From Aphrophora alni (taxonomy: Eukaryota; Arthropoda; Insecta; Hemiptera; Aphrophoridae), in the NCBI GenBank assembly GCA_963513935.1, contig OY740768.1:73632877-73696876 (forward strand): a DNA stretch of 64,000 nucleotides, written 5' to 3'. Below the pieces are notes generated by a model. That model ran no database searches, was not told where the DNA came from, and saw nothing but the letters and a program-made list of their open reading frames with translations. A program made the translations under genes and the position numbers. Shown piece after piece: positions 33,661 to 45,064 of the stretch (the first letter of the stretch is position 1; the number at the start of each line of letters is the position of its first letter).

Positions 33661-35955
33661 CAATTAGTTATTAATTAGACTTTACTTTACAATTTTCAGT
33701 AAGACAATCTTCTAATTTCGACATTTCTTATGTCGTCTTCAAATCCTAGAGGTCATTAGATTCTGTTTGAACTTCGTCATGAATTGCTTAGGTTCTGAAT
33801 ATTTTGGATTTAATAAATGACGGCACTTAAAAATTTAATTACTTTTATTAGACGTTTCTTTTATAACATAAGGACACGAGATTTTTACACATAAAATACT
33901 TAAATACATGGATTGTTAAATGGTGTATATAAAATAATGTACTTTCGTTGAATGCTTGTTGATAATAATTAGGATCCTACAATTATTACTACGCATGAAT
34001 AGTTTGTTAAGATGCGTGTCCACATATTCCATGTTCCAACCAAATTGCTGTACGGATAGTTCATTTAAGGAATAATGTAGAACGACGAATGTCCAAATTA
34101 TTTAAAATGTTGGTATAGATAGGTGTTATCCACAATCCATACGGTGTTTAGCGAAATAAGATTAGAACAAATTTATTGAAGATATTGGTAAATTTTTTTG
34201 AGACACTCGTTTGACCAATATAAAATTTAGGGCATTTTAATACTCCTGATTTAATTGTTTCGTTTTCGAAACATATGGTTTTACTAGGTTTCATAAATTT
34301 AGCTAAGTCATTGGCATTACTGTAAGATAGGATGTCAAGTTTTTTTACAATTCCATTTTAAATTTCAATTTAATCGACCCACCATATTCAATAGATATAC
34401 GTAGGTTTGCTGGCTTTTATTTTCAGCCACCCTGTTTATGTAAGGTATGTTTTAGTGTTTGGTATAAACGTAAGATTTTATACCACTCCGCGATAGTAAA
34501 ATATAGATAAGCTTACTTCTCTTAAAGTAAAGATTGTGAACCAGGATAGAACGTTATAACCTAGATTTTTAAAATACTATAAAACATGGAGCTTATGAGT
34601 TTCGATCATTTTTATAGTTTAAAGTCTGGTGCAAACTTTAAAACTCTTTTCCTTTTAAGATTTAAACATTACAGAATACAGAAACAGCCAGATACATAAA
34701 TGAAGATTAAAAGTAAATGAAACACTCTAATTTTCATAATAAACAACGTTGTTACACGTACACAAATCTTGTGTCATTAAATTTTGCGTAAGAACTGAAG
34801 ATGGAGACTTGGTTATTGAAACGTCGTCTTGTGGGTGTGTTAGCTTATTGTGGAAATTGGAATCTGTCACTTATTGGTAGTTATAAATTTTCCATTCATT
34901 TTACTCCATAGTTATATGTGAGTATTTTATATTTTTCTAATTAGTAATTTGTTTCTAGCAATTTAATTTTTGGTTAGTTAGAAGTGAACATTAACCATGA
35001 ATGCTGTCATAGAGTTAACTTATACAAAATATTTTAAAATATCCCTCTCCCCAAAAATGTCTCCGCGCTGTGATACTGGCTTTTTTAACGTTTAGCTTTT
35101 AGCTAGATTCGCTTGTGCCATCAACTCGTTTTAATAGTACATTGAATTGAACTGGAATGGTATTACGGAGGGGGGGGGAATCAGATGAGACAATTATTTA
35201 TGAAGGGAAAACTTTCTTTGGTTTTAGATGTGACATAGTGGTCAGTGTAATAAACATTTAAAAAAAAGTTATATTAAATTTAAAACAGTTTCACGAGGGA
35301 ATTTAAAGAAAAAACAAATACCTAGATTAAAATTCAGAAATGAATGAATTTGTTTACATAATGAATTGGTGTTTATTTAATTATTGTTGAACTGAATTAG
35401 ATGAAACTTAGGATGTTCAATGAAATGTACAGTTTGTTCAACAATTCATGAAGTTAAGTTTAATAACAATTGCGCGCATTAAGAAAGTAAATGTGGTCAA
35501 AGATATTATACAAAATAATAGAATTAATTGTGTCTTCTCAAACCGAAAAGTTGATAGATAGTCAAGGAAGTGATAAAAAGATTAAGGGAATGTGCAATAG
35601 CGTCATGCTCAATTAAATAAAGAAAACTCGAATACATTGTTTTAAACCTGGTTGTGGCTACAGTGAAGTGGTTGGTACAGATTCTACAGTATATTGTCTT
35701 CGGGCTGAAATCTTATTCGGTTTGGTAGACGAGACGTATAAAAGAATAACTGGGGAAAATCAGGTTTAATTTAACAATTATGACTCAAATGAAATCAGTT
35801 TCATTATTATCAATGAATGGCGAAATATATTCAACGAAAGTCCCAGAATTCCACGATCAGAAATTTTTTAAATCCTTTTTTTTATAAGTTTTTTTCAAGG
35901 AAAACAAAATTGAGTGCTTTATTATTGATCACACGTTATCATAATGAAAACTCGT
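33661..35955. other. AT-rich non-coding stretch
   Basis: No gene recognised. A hammerhead-like core at 34795-34822 is listed separately. Confidence 0.5.
34795..34822 (+). ncRNA. Hammerhead-like core motif (retroelement tail)
   Basis: CTGAAGA (34795-34801) and GAAAC (34818-34822) match both hammerhead core boxes with 16 bases between, followed by GTCGTC. Stem II does not pair well, so this is a decayed motif, probably the tail of a Penelope-like insertion. Confidence 0.4.
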
Positions 35956-35959
35956 CTTG

Positions 35960-36090
35960 CAGGATATAGAAGGATCGGCCCCACTTAAGCTTCCCTTCTC
36001 AAGGACTCGTAGTGAGTAGTACGGGGTGTAGCAATCCCTAGGCATTCTAACTGCATCTACACTTTTTTGTTCGTGTAGTGTTGATCAACT
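35960..36090 (+). repeat. Dispersed repeat family R-D, copy 2
   Basis: GGGGTGTAGCAATCCCTAGG followed by CATCTACACTTTTTTGTTCG parallels the R-D copy at 33260-33345. GC is locally raised. Confidence 0.4.
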
Positions 36091-36099
36091 TTTTTTCCC

Positions 36100-36640
36100 G
36101 AACGTAGTATTGAAGGTCTAAGGGTGTCTTACACAATTACCAATTTAAACGAATTCTGTTTTATACTACAGTTTATTTTCCAGACAAAACAGTCCATACT
36201 AACTGGACGCAACAAATTGCACGTCAGATTAGAAGACAAAGACAGCTGTGGTAGCTTTTACACAACGATATCGTATAGTCTGCAATTTGAGGGGTTTAAG
36301 ATTTACCTTGTAATGATTCGTCTATTTCTGTAATTTATAATTTGCTATGTTTAACATTAATTTTGTAAATTATAAATATCTTTTTTCATACAAGCAACAC
36401 CTTAGATACTTATCAAGTTAATATTTTGGCATGAAATGCCAGAGTGAACTTTTCAGAAATAAATCTGGTTACATTTTAAAGACATTTATTTTTCAATTGC
36501 ATTTGCAATATTTTAAAGTTTACAACATTATAAATATTATACGATCAATCACTGCAGTACATTCATTTTAAAATATAAATTTATCTTACGTCTAACTTAA
36601 GTGTAAATAAAACACAAAGACCAGATTGTGAAAGTTGTTT
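36100..36640. other. AT-rich non-coding stretch
   Basis: The 69-codon plus frame at 36124-36333 has no recognisable feature. Nothing else seen. Confidence 0.45.
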
Positions 36641-36737
36641 TATTTCAGTCTTGTGTGTACCAACTGAAAGACCCACTCTTATTAGAGTGTGTGTTGTGTG
36701 TTGTGTGTATGTGTATGTGTATAGGTCGGTCCCACCA

Positions 36738-37398
36738 TTAGTTAGCTACCGGAATGTGGATGCCATCATATATTACGCGGTTGTCAACCCCCGTGGTTGT
36801 CCGACCTGACGTATCGACCTACAGTATACAAATTTTGATTATCGCGGCCGGTCATAACAATTAAAATTTAAAAAAATTTAAATGAATTACCGCGGTAGAA
36901 ACTAATCGCGGATGCAATCCTGGTTGCATGTTTTGTGTATCGGAATATAAACGCCTATAAAAAACCTAACTTATTAAAAATGAATTACCGCGGTAGAAAC
37001 TAATCGCAGATGCAATCCTGGTTGTATGTTTTGTGTATCGGAATCTAAACGCCTATAAAAAATAAAAAAAACTAAAGAACCTAACTTATTAAAAATGAAT
37101 GAACGCGGTAGAAACTAATCGCGTGTGCATCTTTTTTGCATCTATTGTATCGGAATATAAACGGTTATAAAAAATAAAAAACTAAGATTAGAAATAACAC
37201 GGAATAAAGAGATGCGATGCACACCAGTTCCTGTTTTTAAATGGAATCTGGATGTAAATGTTAAAAAAAACCTACCATTTCGATAAAAATATGCCCTATA
37301 TAAAGATTGAAAACGGCTACAAATACCCTGGTATTTGTATCCTTATACTCAGGTATCCGACGATATATGGTGGCATCCACTTACCCTCACTAACATCA
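36738..37398. mobile_element. Small inverted-repeat element with internal tandem repeats
   Basis: Left end (36738-36773) has TTAGTTAGCTACC and GTGGATGCCATCATATAT. The right end (37363-37398), in complement, has TTAGTGAGGG and GTGGATGCCACCATATAT. Inside are three tandem units starting at about 36884, 36982 and 37097 with the motif CGCGGTAGAAACTAATCGC, an ATGCAA-TCCTGG-TTGCAT hairpin and TGTATCGGAATATAAACG. It is non-coding, so a non-autonomous DNA element of unknown superfamily. Confidence 0.65.
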
Positions 37399-37977
37399 AG
37401 TGTTCACAACCCATAATGTTGCAAATGTAAGTCTTTCAGCCAGCCTCCTGAGGAGGGTGTATAGCGTGTGAGTGTTGGATTTTTAATGAGCTCTAACAAT
37501 AGAAAATTGTGATTAAGTTAATTCTGTAGTTATAGCAATGGTTAACAATATGAGATTTTTTAATTATTGCAATTTAATTTTAAATTATCAATATTACCTA
37601 ATAGAATTTATCAATTTTAAGTTTAAAGAGTTTGGCAAAAATCAAAAGTTAACCTTGACAACCCCAATAAAAATTAAAGACCTCAAATGCTTCTGTGTAA
37701 ACGCGTACCCTACTTTCGTTTCCTTTATCGGTGTAAATAAGAATAAAACGTTTACAAAAGTGCAGAAAGGTGCATATTAAAGAGATGGACACATTTTTGT
37801 TAATGAACAGAACGTGTAACAATTAGTTGTTTTATTTATAAATATATATTATGTTAATCTTGTGTAAATTGTTATTTAAAAACTTATAATAGTAAAACAT
37901 TTACTAAATAAACAAAAAATGTAATATTTGTATTTAAAAACGATCTCATTCACTCAAGGTCTAAGCTTTACTATTCG

Positions 37978-38130
37978 TTACAGAGTGTTCAGAAAATGTG
38001 TCAAACTTTGTATTGGTTACATGGGTCAAAATAAAGAAAAACATTCCTTTAAACATATGTCCGGGAAACGCTTCGTTTTCCATCTTTCGTCCATTTTTCA
38101 AAATAACTTTGAGTTATTTTGAAAAATAAT
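37978..38130 (+). mobile_element. Transposon end fragment (ACAGAGTGTTCA terminus)
   Basis: Begins ACAGAGTGTTCAGAAAATG and continues with ATGGGTCAAAATAAAGAAAA and ATATGTCCGGGAAACGCTTC, a sequence style common at the ends of insect repeats. The same terminus occurs in complement near 47979. No coding sequence is attached. Confidence 0.4.
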
Positions 38131-38344
38131 TGTAATTAAATTTTTAACATTTTGAGTCGACATTTGTTAGGCTATAAAAACTTTTTTATACTTTTTTTAT
38201 CAGTATACAAAAAACTAAAAATGTATCATGTACATTTTTTAAATAACTTTCATTAAAAACGTTTAATGTTAAATTTCACGAAAATCGTTCGTTTTAAGAG
38301 AAATGTACAAAAGACAAATAATTCCTCTTTTAACCCCAAATTAC

Positions 38345-38346
<2 letters not shown>

Positions 38347-38387
<41 letters not shown>
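38347..38387. repeat. ATT trinucleotide microsatellite
   Basis: About 13 uninterrupted TTA/ATT repeats. Confidence 0.95.
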
Positions 38388-39039
38388 TATTTATTTTTTT
38401 TTACTAGGTCAATTGATAACTTGAGTTATGGACAAGAAACTCAAAACATAATTCTCGATAATTATCCACAACATCCAAATTTATCCCAAACCAAAGTAAT
38501 ATTGAATTATGTTTATTTATGAAAAACAAATTTTTTTAAAATATAGTAAAGGCGAATGGACAATTTAAGTTATGTTAAATAAATTAAAGTGGGTAACATA
38601 ATATTGTTTATGTAACCACTACCTAAAGTTTGGCACGACATTTTCTGACACTGCTATAAAGTGAAAATATTTAGACAGTTTAGACCTTACATTTATTCCT
38701 TTGACTCTTTTTAAGCCAAGGTTTCCAAGAACACGCCGGACGGACAGCGTGAGTGGACAAACGTGATGACGTAATCGAATTCAATTTGAAGCCGTGCTTC
38801 TGCATGGGCGCGGTTTTCAAGCGGGTGAGGACACGCTGGACAAGAGATTTCCCGCCATCTGTCCGGCGTGAGTCCTCAGCGAGGCACGCTCAACTTGATC
38901 GCCAGTCAAATTCGGCGTGCCACGCAGAACGGACAGGTGTAGGACACTGTGATGAACGTGAATATTTTGAATGATAAATACCAATTTGATTAAATTGTGT
39001 TAATTTCGTTAATTTGTGTAAAGTTTATTTATTTTAATA

Positions 39040-39720
39040 ATGGAGTCAAAAGTATTTTCATTAGAACTGGACGAAAAATTTATTGATTTAGTAAGTTGTA
39101 ATCTGGTCCTGTATGATATGAACCGGAAGAACTACAAAGATACCATGGTGAAACACAATGTATGGAAGAAAATTGACTAATCACTTTACCTAGATGGTAG
39201 AGTTTGTATTAATATAAGTAACATGTCTATAATAGGATACAAATTATTGTTATATATTTTAAATAAGTTTCTGTTGATACACAGTTCGTATTAAAAGTTT
39301 ATGATTATGTCTAAACAGATTAAGTTAATGATTATGTTTATGGTGGCAGCTGAACAGAATGAACTTCAAAATAAAGTTAAAGAACACGCTGTGAATATAT
39401 TTTTTTCTAGTATGGCTGAAGTAGTTAAAACTTTCCCAACTCTACTCATCGTGGAGGCTAGAATGAAAGTTTGTCAGCTAGTAAGCGAGCTATAATTTCG
39501 TGCCTTACAACAAACTGCCCCTCCCCCTGCTAATACATCTGGTCTCCCGAATTTACTGACTGAGTGCAACAATTTGCCACCTAACATCAGAATACATACC
39601 CATACCAACATCAGCAGCGGTACTACTTCATCATCCAGTCAGTACAATTCACCAAACGACTTACAAAATGAAGGTTCCGAACCGACACTTGATCTGTCAA
39701 ACACTTTTATCAGACTGTAA
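39040..39720 (+). pseudogene. MADF-domain protein relic of the Harbinger element
   Basis: 39040-39180 encodes a MADF N-terminus: KFIDLVSCNLVLYDMNRKNY then KDTMVKHNVWKKI, broken by TAA just after the tryptophan block. A later frame (39301-39495) gives FFSSMAEVVKTFPTLLIVEA and RMKVCQLVSEL, the usual C-terminal segment of these proteins; after another stop a Ser/Thr/Pro-rich tail runs to about 39718. AATAAA follows at 39763-39768. In Harbinger elements such a protein assists the transposase in DNA binding and nuclear import. Two stops and loss of the MADF second half make it defective. Confidence 0.75.
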
Positions 39721-39862
39721 TAATCAATCTGTATTGTTTATTGTCACTTGCAATGTGATTTTAATAAAAGTCAACTTTTAAGGGTAATGTTTTGTTTTTA
39801 TTTTAACAAACAATGGGGACGGGTATTAGAAGTTCTACTGTGTATTTTACAATATATCTGTT

Positions 39863-40188
39863 TTACCTTAGAGTGATACACAGCTTTTCTGTTGATGAAA
39901 TAGGAGTGTTGACACGATTGCAAGCCTCGTTAGAAATATCGTCATCAATAAACGTAAGAATAGTTTGAAACAGTTCTATACTGACTCTAAAATATTCACG
40001 AATTTTCTCTCGTTGTCCATCAAGTATCGTGAAATTAAAAACCTGAAGCAACCCACATCTTGCCTTATTTTAAACATCATATGTGGATCCTCTCTAACAA
40101 AACCTTCCAGTAACATACATTCTTCCTCCTCTTCTTCTTCCAGTAGCAGAGCAACAGTAACGACGTCCATGCCGGTACAAACTGACAA
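39863..40188 (-). pseudogene. PIF/Harbinger transposase, exon 1 only
   Basis: From 40188 the minus strand reads VVTVALLLEEEEEEECMLL, FKIRQDVGCFRFLISRYLMD and NERKF. A one-base shift near 40010 then gives REYFRVSIELFQTILTFIDD and PISSTEKLCITLR. This is the N-terminal region of Harbinger transposases (acidic start, then YFRMS...F..LL..I, PIS..E.L..TLR). The exon ends CTAAG|GTAAAA, a good splice donor; the following exon with the catalytic DDE core is absent. Dead gene. Confidence 0.8.
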
Positions 40189-40327
40189 CTAGATCATTTC
40201 CCAAGTAAAATAACCGGGAAAGCCATTTTCTTGCAAACCACCCTCACGCCGAGCTTGAACGGACATCCGCTGGACGGAATTACCGCCAACGGACAGCTCA
40301 CGCTGGCGTGTACTTGGAAACCTTAGC

Positions 40328-40445
40328 TTAAGGCATACGCGTATTATCTGTCAATCCATTTTTCACTAAGCCTATTTCCCGCATAAAGCGTTAACTTGGT
40401 TGGCGTGCCACGCAGAGAGGACAGGTGTAGGACACTGTGATGACA
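40328..40445 (+). repeat. Second fragment of Harbinger subterminal sequence
   Basis: 40402-40443 repeats 38914-38954 in direct orientation with two mismatches (GGCGTGCCACGCAGA.. then GGACAGGTGTAGGACACTG). It lies just outside the right end of the element, so it comes from another, truncated copy or from a nested insertion. Confidence 0.7.
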
Positions 40446-41007
40446 AAAAAAAATAGCAAATTTTTATTATTTTCAATAAATTTGTTCCAGCTTTTCAAAT
40501 ACCAAATACCTTAAAAGAATTAAAAAAGTATGGTACGTGTATGTTATGTTACTCTTTTCTGTAGTATTTCAGAAATAAAATAAATTAATATTTTGCATTA
40601 CATGCAGTTCATATAACACTAACAGCTTGGAAATAAGCAGTTGAACCAAACTTATTTATCAGCGTAAAGGGTTTCCTAGCTCTATTGAAAATCTCAATGG
40701 CAATAGCTTTAAATCTGATACTTATCTCTCAAAGGTTTTTATAACTGTAACTTATTTATATTGTTTTATTGCAAATAAAAAAAATAGTATGTCTTATGAT
40801 ATATTAATATTAAATGATATATTTTTCTTATTTACAATATAACGTACATTCGTATTACATATAAATGAAAAATGTTTAAAAGTATATTATATTTCAAAGT
40901 AATATTAAAGGTATGATAAATAAGATACTCTCTTTAATTATATCCTGTTTCAGGGTTTATATGTTTGTATACTTGTGTGTAAAATATTTGTGACAATGTA
41001 CAAAAGC

Positions 41008-41034
41008 CTGACGATGTCTCATTGAAGATGAAAC
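41008..41034 (+). ncRNA. Hammerhead-like core motif (retroelement tail)
   Basis: CTGACGA (41008-41014), a weak TCTC/GAAGA-type stem, and GAAAC (41030-41034) keep both hammerhead boxes. The context is AT-rich with no attached coding relic. Probably a leftover Penelope-like or related terminus. Confidence 0.4.
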
Positions 41035-41159
41035 GGCCATAGCTCCATTAATAGAGGATTGTTATAGACTAAGGTAAATTACTATATATATCAAAATAAA
41101 CAATCCAGCGGATTCAACTAAGAATTATGATAAATATTTCTAATTTTTTTGCAGCCTTT

Positions 41160-41483
41160 CTACAGGATTCCATTCATTTTATGCCCATTATAAATCTTTA
41201 TTTTAAGTGTTTTGTATTTTTTGTAACCCCTTCTTTTACCTTTGTTATGATATACATATAACCAGTCGAAATTTTGCAATTCACTAAGTGTTTGTGTTAT
41301 AAAATTATTGACGTGTATTCTTGAATCAGATTCAACATTACCTTCTGATCCATACATAACTATGAATGACCTCAAATGATTTGTAATTAGGTTTCTGAAA
41401 AACCATTGGCATGATGGATAATCAAAAATATGAGAGTAATAGTCAATTGACCGTGGCTTTTCACCTTGGAGTAGATGAAACAT
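41160..41483 (-). CDS. Hypothetical 107-residue frame, unrecognised
   Basis: An ATG-started frame with fairly balanced composition (GEKPRSIDYYSHIFDYPSCQ near the start, KGKRRGYKKYK near the end) in very AT-rich DNA, where frames of this length are uncommon. No signal peptide, membrane segment or known domain is seen. A stop precedes the ATG by four codons. It could be a TE fragment or a chance frame. Confidence 0.2.
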   Translation of the reverse strand: MFHLLQGEKPRSIDYYSHIFDYPSCQWFFRNLITNHLRSFIVMYGSEGNVESDSRIHVNNFITQTLSELQNFDWLYVYHNKGKRRGYKKYKTLKIKIYNGHKMNGIL

Positions 41484-44399
41484 GGATTGATTTTAAGGAA
41501 ACGGGCTTATTCGAATTGTATTTTAATCTAGAATAAAGTTAAACTAATGATAAAGTATGTTATTGTTTAAAAAATTGTTGTACACAATTAGTAAAAATTT
41601 AGCCATAAAATCTGCGTTGTAGGTTTTTTTGGGAGCTACTGATTTTGAATTTGAGGTCAAATTCTATAATACTTAATGAATTCGATGGATTCAATATGAT
41701 CTATCAAAACTTCCTAATTTTTGAATTATTGACTAATTGTGGTTTTTAAATTAGGATTACAAAAAATTAGATAATTTAAAATGTTTAACGTCTATAAAAC
41801 TGTATTTTCTAATAAAATGATTTATTAAATTATTTAAATAATGTTTAGTAGGTAATTAAAATTTGGCGAGCCATTTAGGATTAGGGATATGACAAATGAA
41901 TATATTTCTGCTTTGGATTAAGGAATTAAAAATAATCTACCTCAAAAACTTCATAGAACCCAATCTTTTATATTTTATTATTATTTGATTTATTTAATTA
42001 TTTGTTAATTAACAACATTAAAAAAAAATCTTTCTCTTTGTTGTAACTTTAATACAGAATTAATAACGACTTACGAATCGAATGTGCCCGGTTTCATCGG
42101 TGTAGGTCTAACGTATTCAAAGGTTTTTTCAAATTTTCTGCATCGTTAAATTGATTATACATTTAAATGAAAAGTTTTAAAATATTATAATCAATGTGTA
42201 TGAATTTTCACTTGGTAAAATTCAGTGACTGTTCATAATTTTATTTATATTATAGTGTTCATAAACCATCCAAGTTCTATATCTAAAACGTAATTACTAC
42301 ACGAGATGGTACGATATTCATAGTTTATGAGGTATTGTACGATAATACAAGATATGAAATTTGATCCCTCGATATCTCCAATTTACAGACCCTTTAAACT
42401 AGAAATTGGAGGTGTGTCAGTCGATCGACTTTCAAAGGGTTAATTTATACCTTACTTTAACATAGTCCTTTGTGCAACATAATGACGGTAATGTGATTTA
42501 TAATTTGGTCTGCGATTATTTTAATTTAGTGCTTTAATTAAATAATTTTATATCGTTATACGGTTACATTATTATTTATTATTTTCATGCATACAAATTT
42601 CAAATTTCTTTTTTTCATTATTAAATTCCTTGAGTTTTTATTTTTATTGTGAAGATTTTCAATCTAATATGACATACGTCACTCGATGACCGGATGATAA
42701 TCATAACGTATACATTTAAAACTAAGTGCAGGGTGATACAGGAGTTTTTAACATAACTTTTTGGATCATCTTGTATTTGGAAAGTTATTTTAAGAATCTT
42801 TTGTTATTAATTTGGCTATAAGTTTTGAAATATATATTTCAGTTAGCTCACAAACATTTGTTAAACGAAATCGTAATATTATAACATAATAAAATATAAT
42901 GGTTAAATGCTCATAATTCTGTTATTTTTAAAGATAGACGCAAAATAAGCTTCGTCGCGTTGTGCACTGTAATAATACGTTAAAAAAACATAGTTATAAT
43001 TTAAATTATTGACGATAAACACATTTTTAATAGAGAGTATTTAATAAAACACTTTTGAACCACCTATCTATGGGTCAAAATATTTTTCTGGCTGTGTGGC
43101 ATGTTTTCTAACTTGAATAGAAACAGAGATACGAACCTATCGCTCTGTATATTTATACTAAAAAGGTTTTTTCTTATATTCCTTTACTTAATTTGGTAAT
43201 CGCAAACATTTCGAATTCCGTTTTTTGATTGAATTCACATTTCATGGTCTCAGGAAACTGAAGACGTGCCGTACGTTCGTCTTATTTGTTATATTTTCCT
43301 TCGTCATTGTCGTCTGTACGTAAGCACGATAGCGGCGTCAAGATATGAACATCAAATTTGATATATGGGACTCATATAGATCCTTATTGAAATTCAGAAA
43401 AATCTAATCTAAAATCGCCTTTTATATAGCTGTATTTTTATATGTTGTGTGTTATTTAACCTATAACTCCAAATTAGATAACAAAAATTTCAAATTTTAA
43501 TTCTGCAAGTATTCCCATTCCTACGATAGTGATACACATAATATCAGGTTCTCAAAACCTGTGTAAGTACTGTTTTAAACAAATTTATCATAAGCCCAAC
43601 TTATGAGTATTACAATATGTAATGGGGCTGGGTAAGTACTCATGATACCTCCATCAACTTGTTTTGTTGAGAATATGTGTATATTGTCTATTATTTATGT
43701 GTTCATCTTTTGGTATAATTATATATACTTAAAATAGTTGTTAAATATATTTCAGGCAAAATTAATTGCTTTACGTGTACAAATACACAAGTATTTCGAT
43801 AATTGCAGATTACAACTATAATGATTTAAGTTATCTGAAAAATAAAGTATCCTATGTACAAAAGAAATGTCCAAGTTCAAAGTCAATTATAAATATAAAA
43901 ATATCTATAGTCCTTCGCTGCTAAACTAATGACTATATCTTCTACCAATACATAACCTTTTTCCAGTGGCTCATTCCAGGCTATTAGAACTATATGAACC
44001 GTACTTAATACAGAGTTACTGTTTTTGTCAATAATTGGCAATTGAATGCGTTTGATTTATACACGAGTGGAGCCATTAGTTGCCATAAACAGAGATAACT
44101 GTTGCAATATCAAAGAGTTCAATCACATGCTTTACGACTAGTGTAAATTTCATCATTGCACAAAGCAATTAAAACTATTTTTGGAAAGTGATTGACTACC
44201 ATGGTTAGGATTCTATTTACAATCATTTTGTTATAAAAAAGCAACGATTTCTTTTGCAATGTCATATATTATGAAAATTGCTAACTTGATATACTTTATA
44301 ATTTATAAGAAATTCCGCTACTAAGATTACCACAAAACAAATATGCCATTACTATAGACTTTATTAAGGTTGTGTAATTATGAAGTTCCTATTTCCATA

Positions 44400-45004
44400 T
44401 AGAGTCCCGTGAGGGTTCCTAGTCCCATCCTATCGGGCGCCTCCCCAGGTGGTGCGTAGGGAAACGCCTCTCATACCTTGAATATGAGTGATACCGGGGA
44501 AACGAAATACCTTAGAGTAATGGAGATATCTCATTCGGAAGAAATGACTTCAGGTGGTAGATCAGGTAAACTAGAAAATCCACCATTCTCGGAGGTTGGC
44601 CCATGGATTCTCGAAGGTTGGCCCATGCATTCTAATGCTAGAAAAAGGAACCTTTTAAAAGAAATTCGTTAATGACTAAATCTCCTCCAAACACAAAAGA
44701 AAGTGCAGATAATGTTAAGTACAACTTTGAAAGAGAAAATTACGAGCTTTATAAGACATTGCAGGAAGTTGAAAATCTTTGTATACAATTAATTGAGATA
44801 TCAACTTGCAGAATTAGAACTAAAAATGAAGTACTTATCAAAGCTATAGACCATAAATCAGATTGTAAGAGGGTAGAATAACACGCTGATGAGGCAAAGT
44901 TGGTAAAAGAAACAGAGGAGATATTTCAAATCACTAGAAAGAATAAAAATCGAAAAGCTTCGGGTACACCAGAAACATCACCAACAAATATATGATATCA
45001 AATA

Positions 45005-45064
<60 letters not shown>

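Larger units (their letters stand above)
38715..40327. mobile_element. PIF/Harbinger element, internally deleted
   Basis: Both ends match as inverted repeats: GCCAAGGTTTCCAAGAACAC on the left, and in complement GCTAAGGTTTCCAAGTACAC on the right. The element is flanked by TTAA on both sides (38711-38714 and 40328-40331). Subterminal regions are GC-rich, with repeated GGACAG/GTCCG motifs. Inside are a MADF-type gene (+) and the first transposase exon (-), arranged convergently as in Harbinger elements with a MADF/Myb-like partner. Most of the transposase, including the DDE core, is missing, so the 1613-bp copy is non-autonomous. The family's usual duplication is TWA; TTAA is compatible with it. 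Confidence 0.85.
40450..44400. other. AT-rich non-coding stretch
   Basis: No gene recognised with confidence. Contains a hammerhead-like motif (41008-41034) and one 107-codon minus frame (41483-41160), listed separately. Confidence 0.5.

Noticed and set aside
38711..40331. piggyBac element, because of TTAA on both sides
   Set aside because: The coding relics are a MADF protein and a Harbinger-type transposase N-terminus; TTAA is compatible with a TWA-type target.
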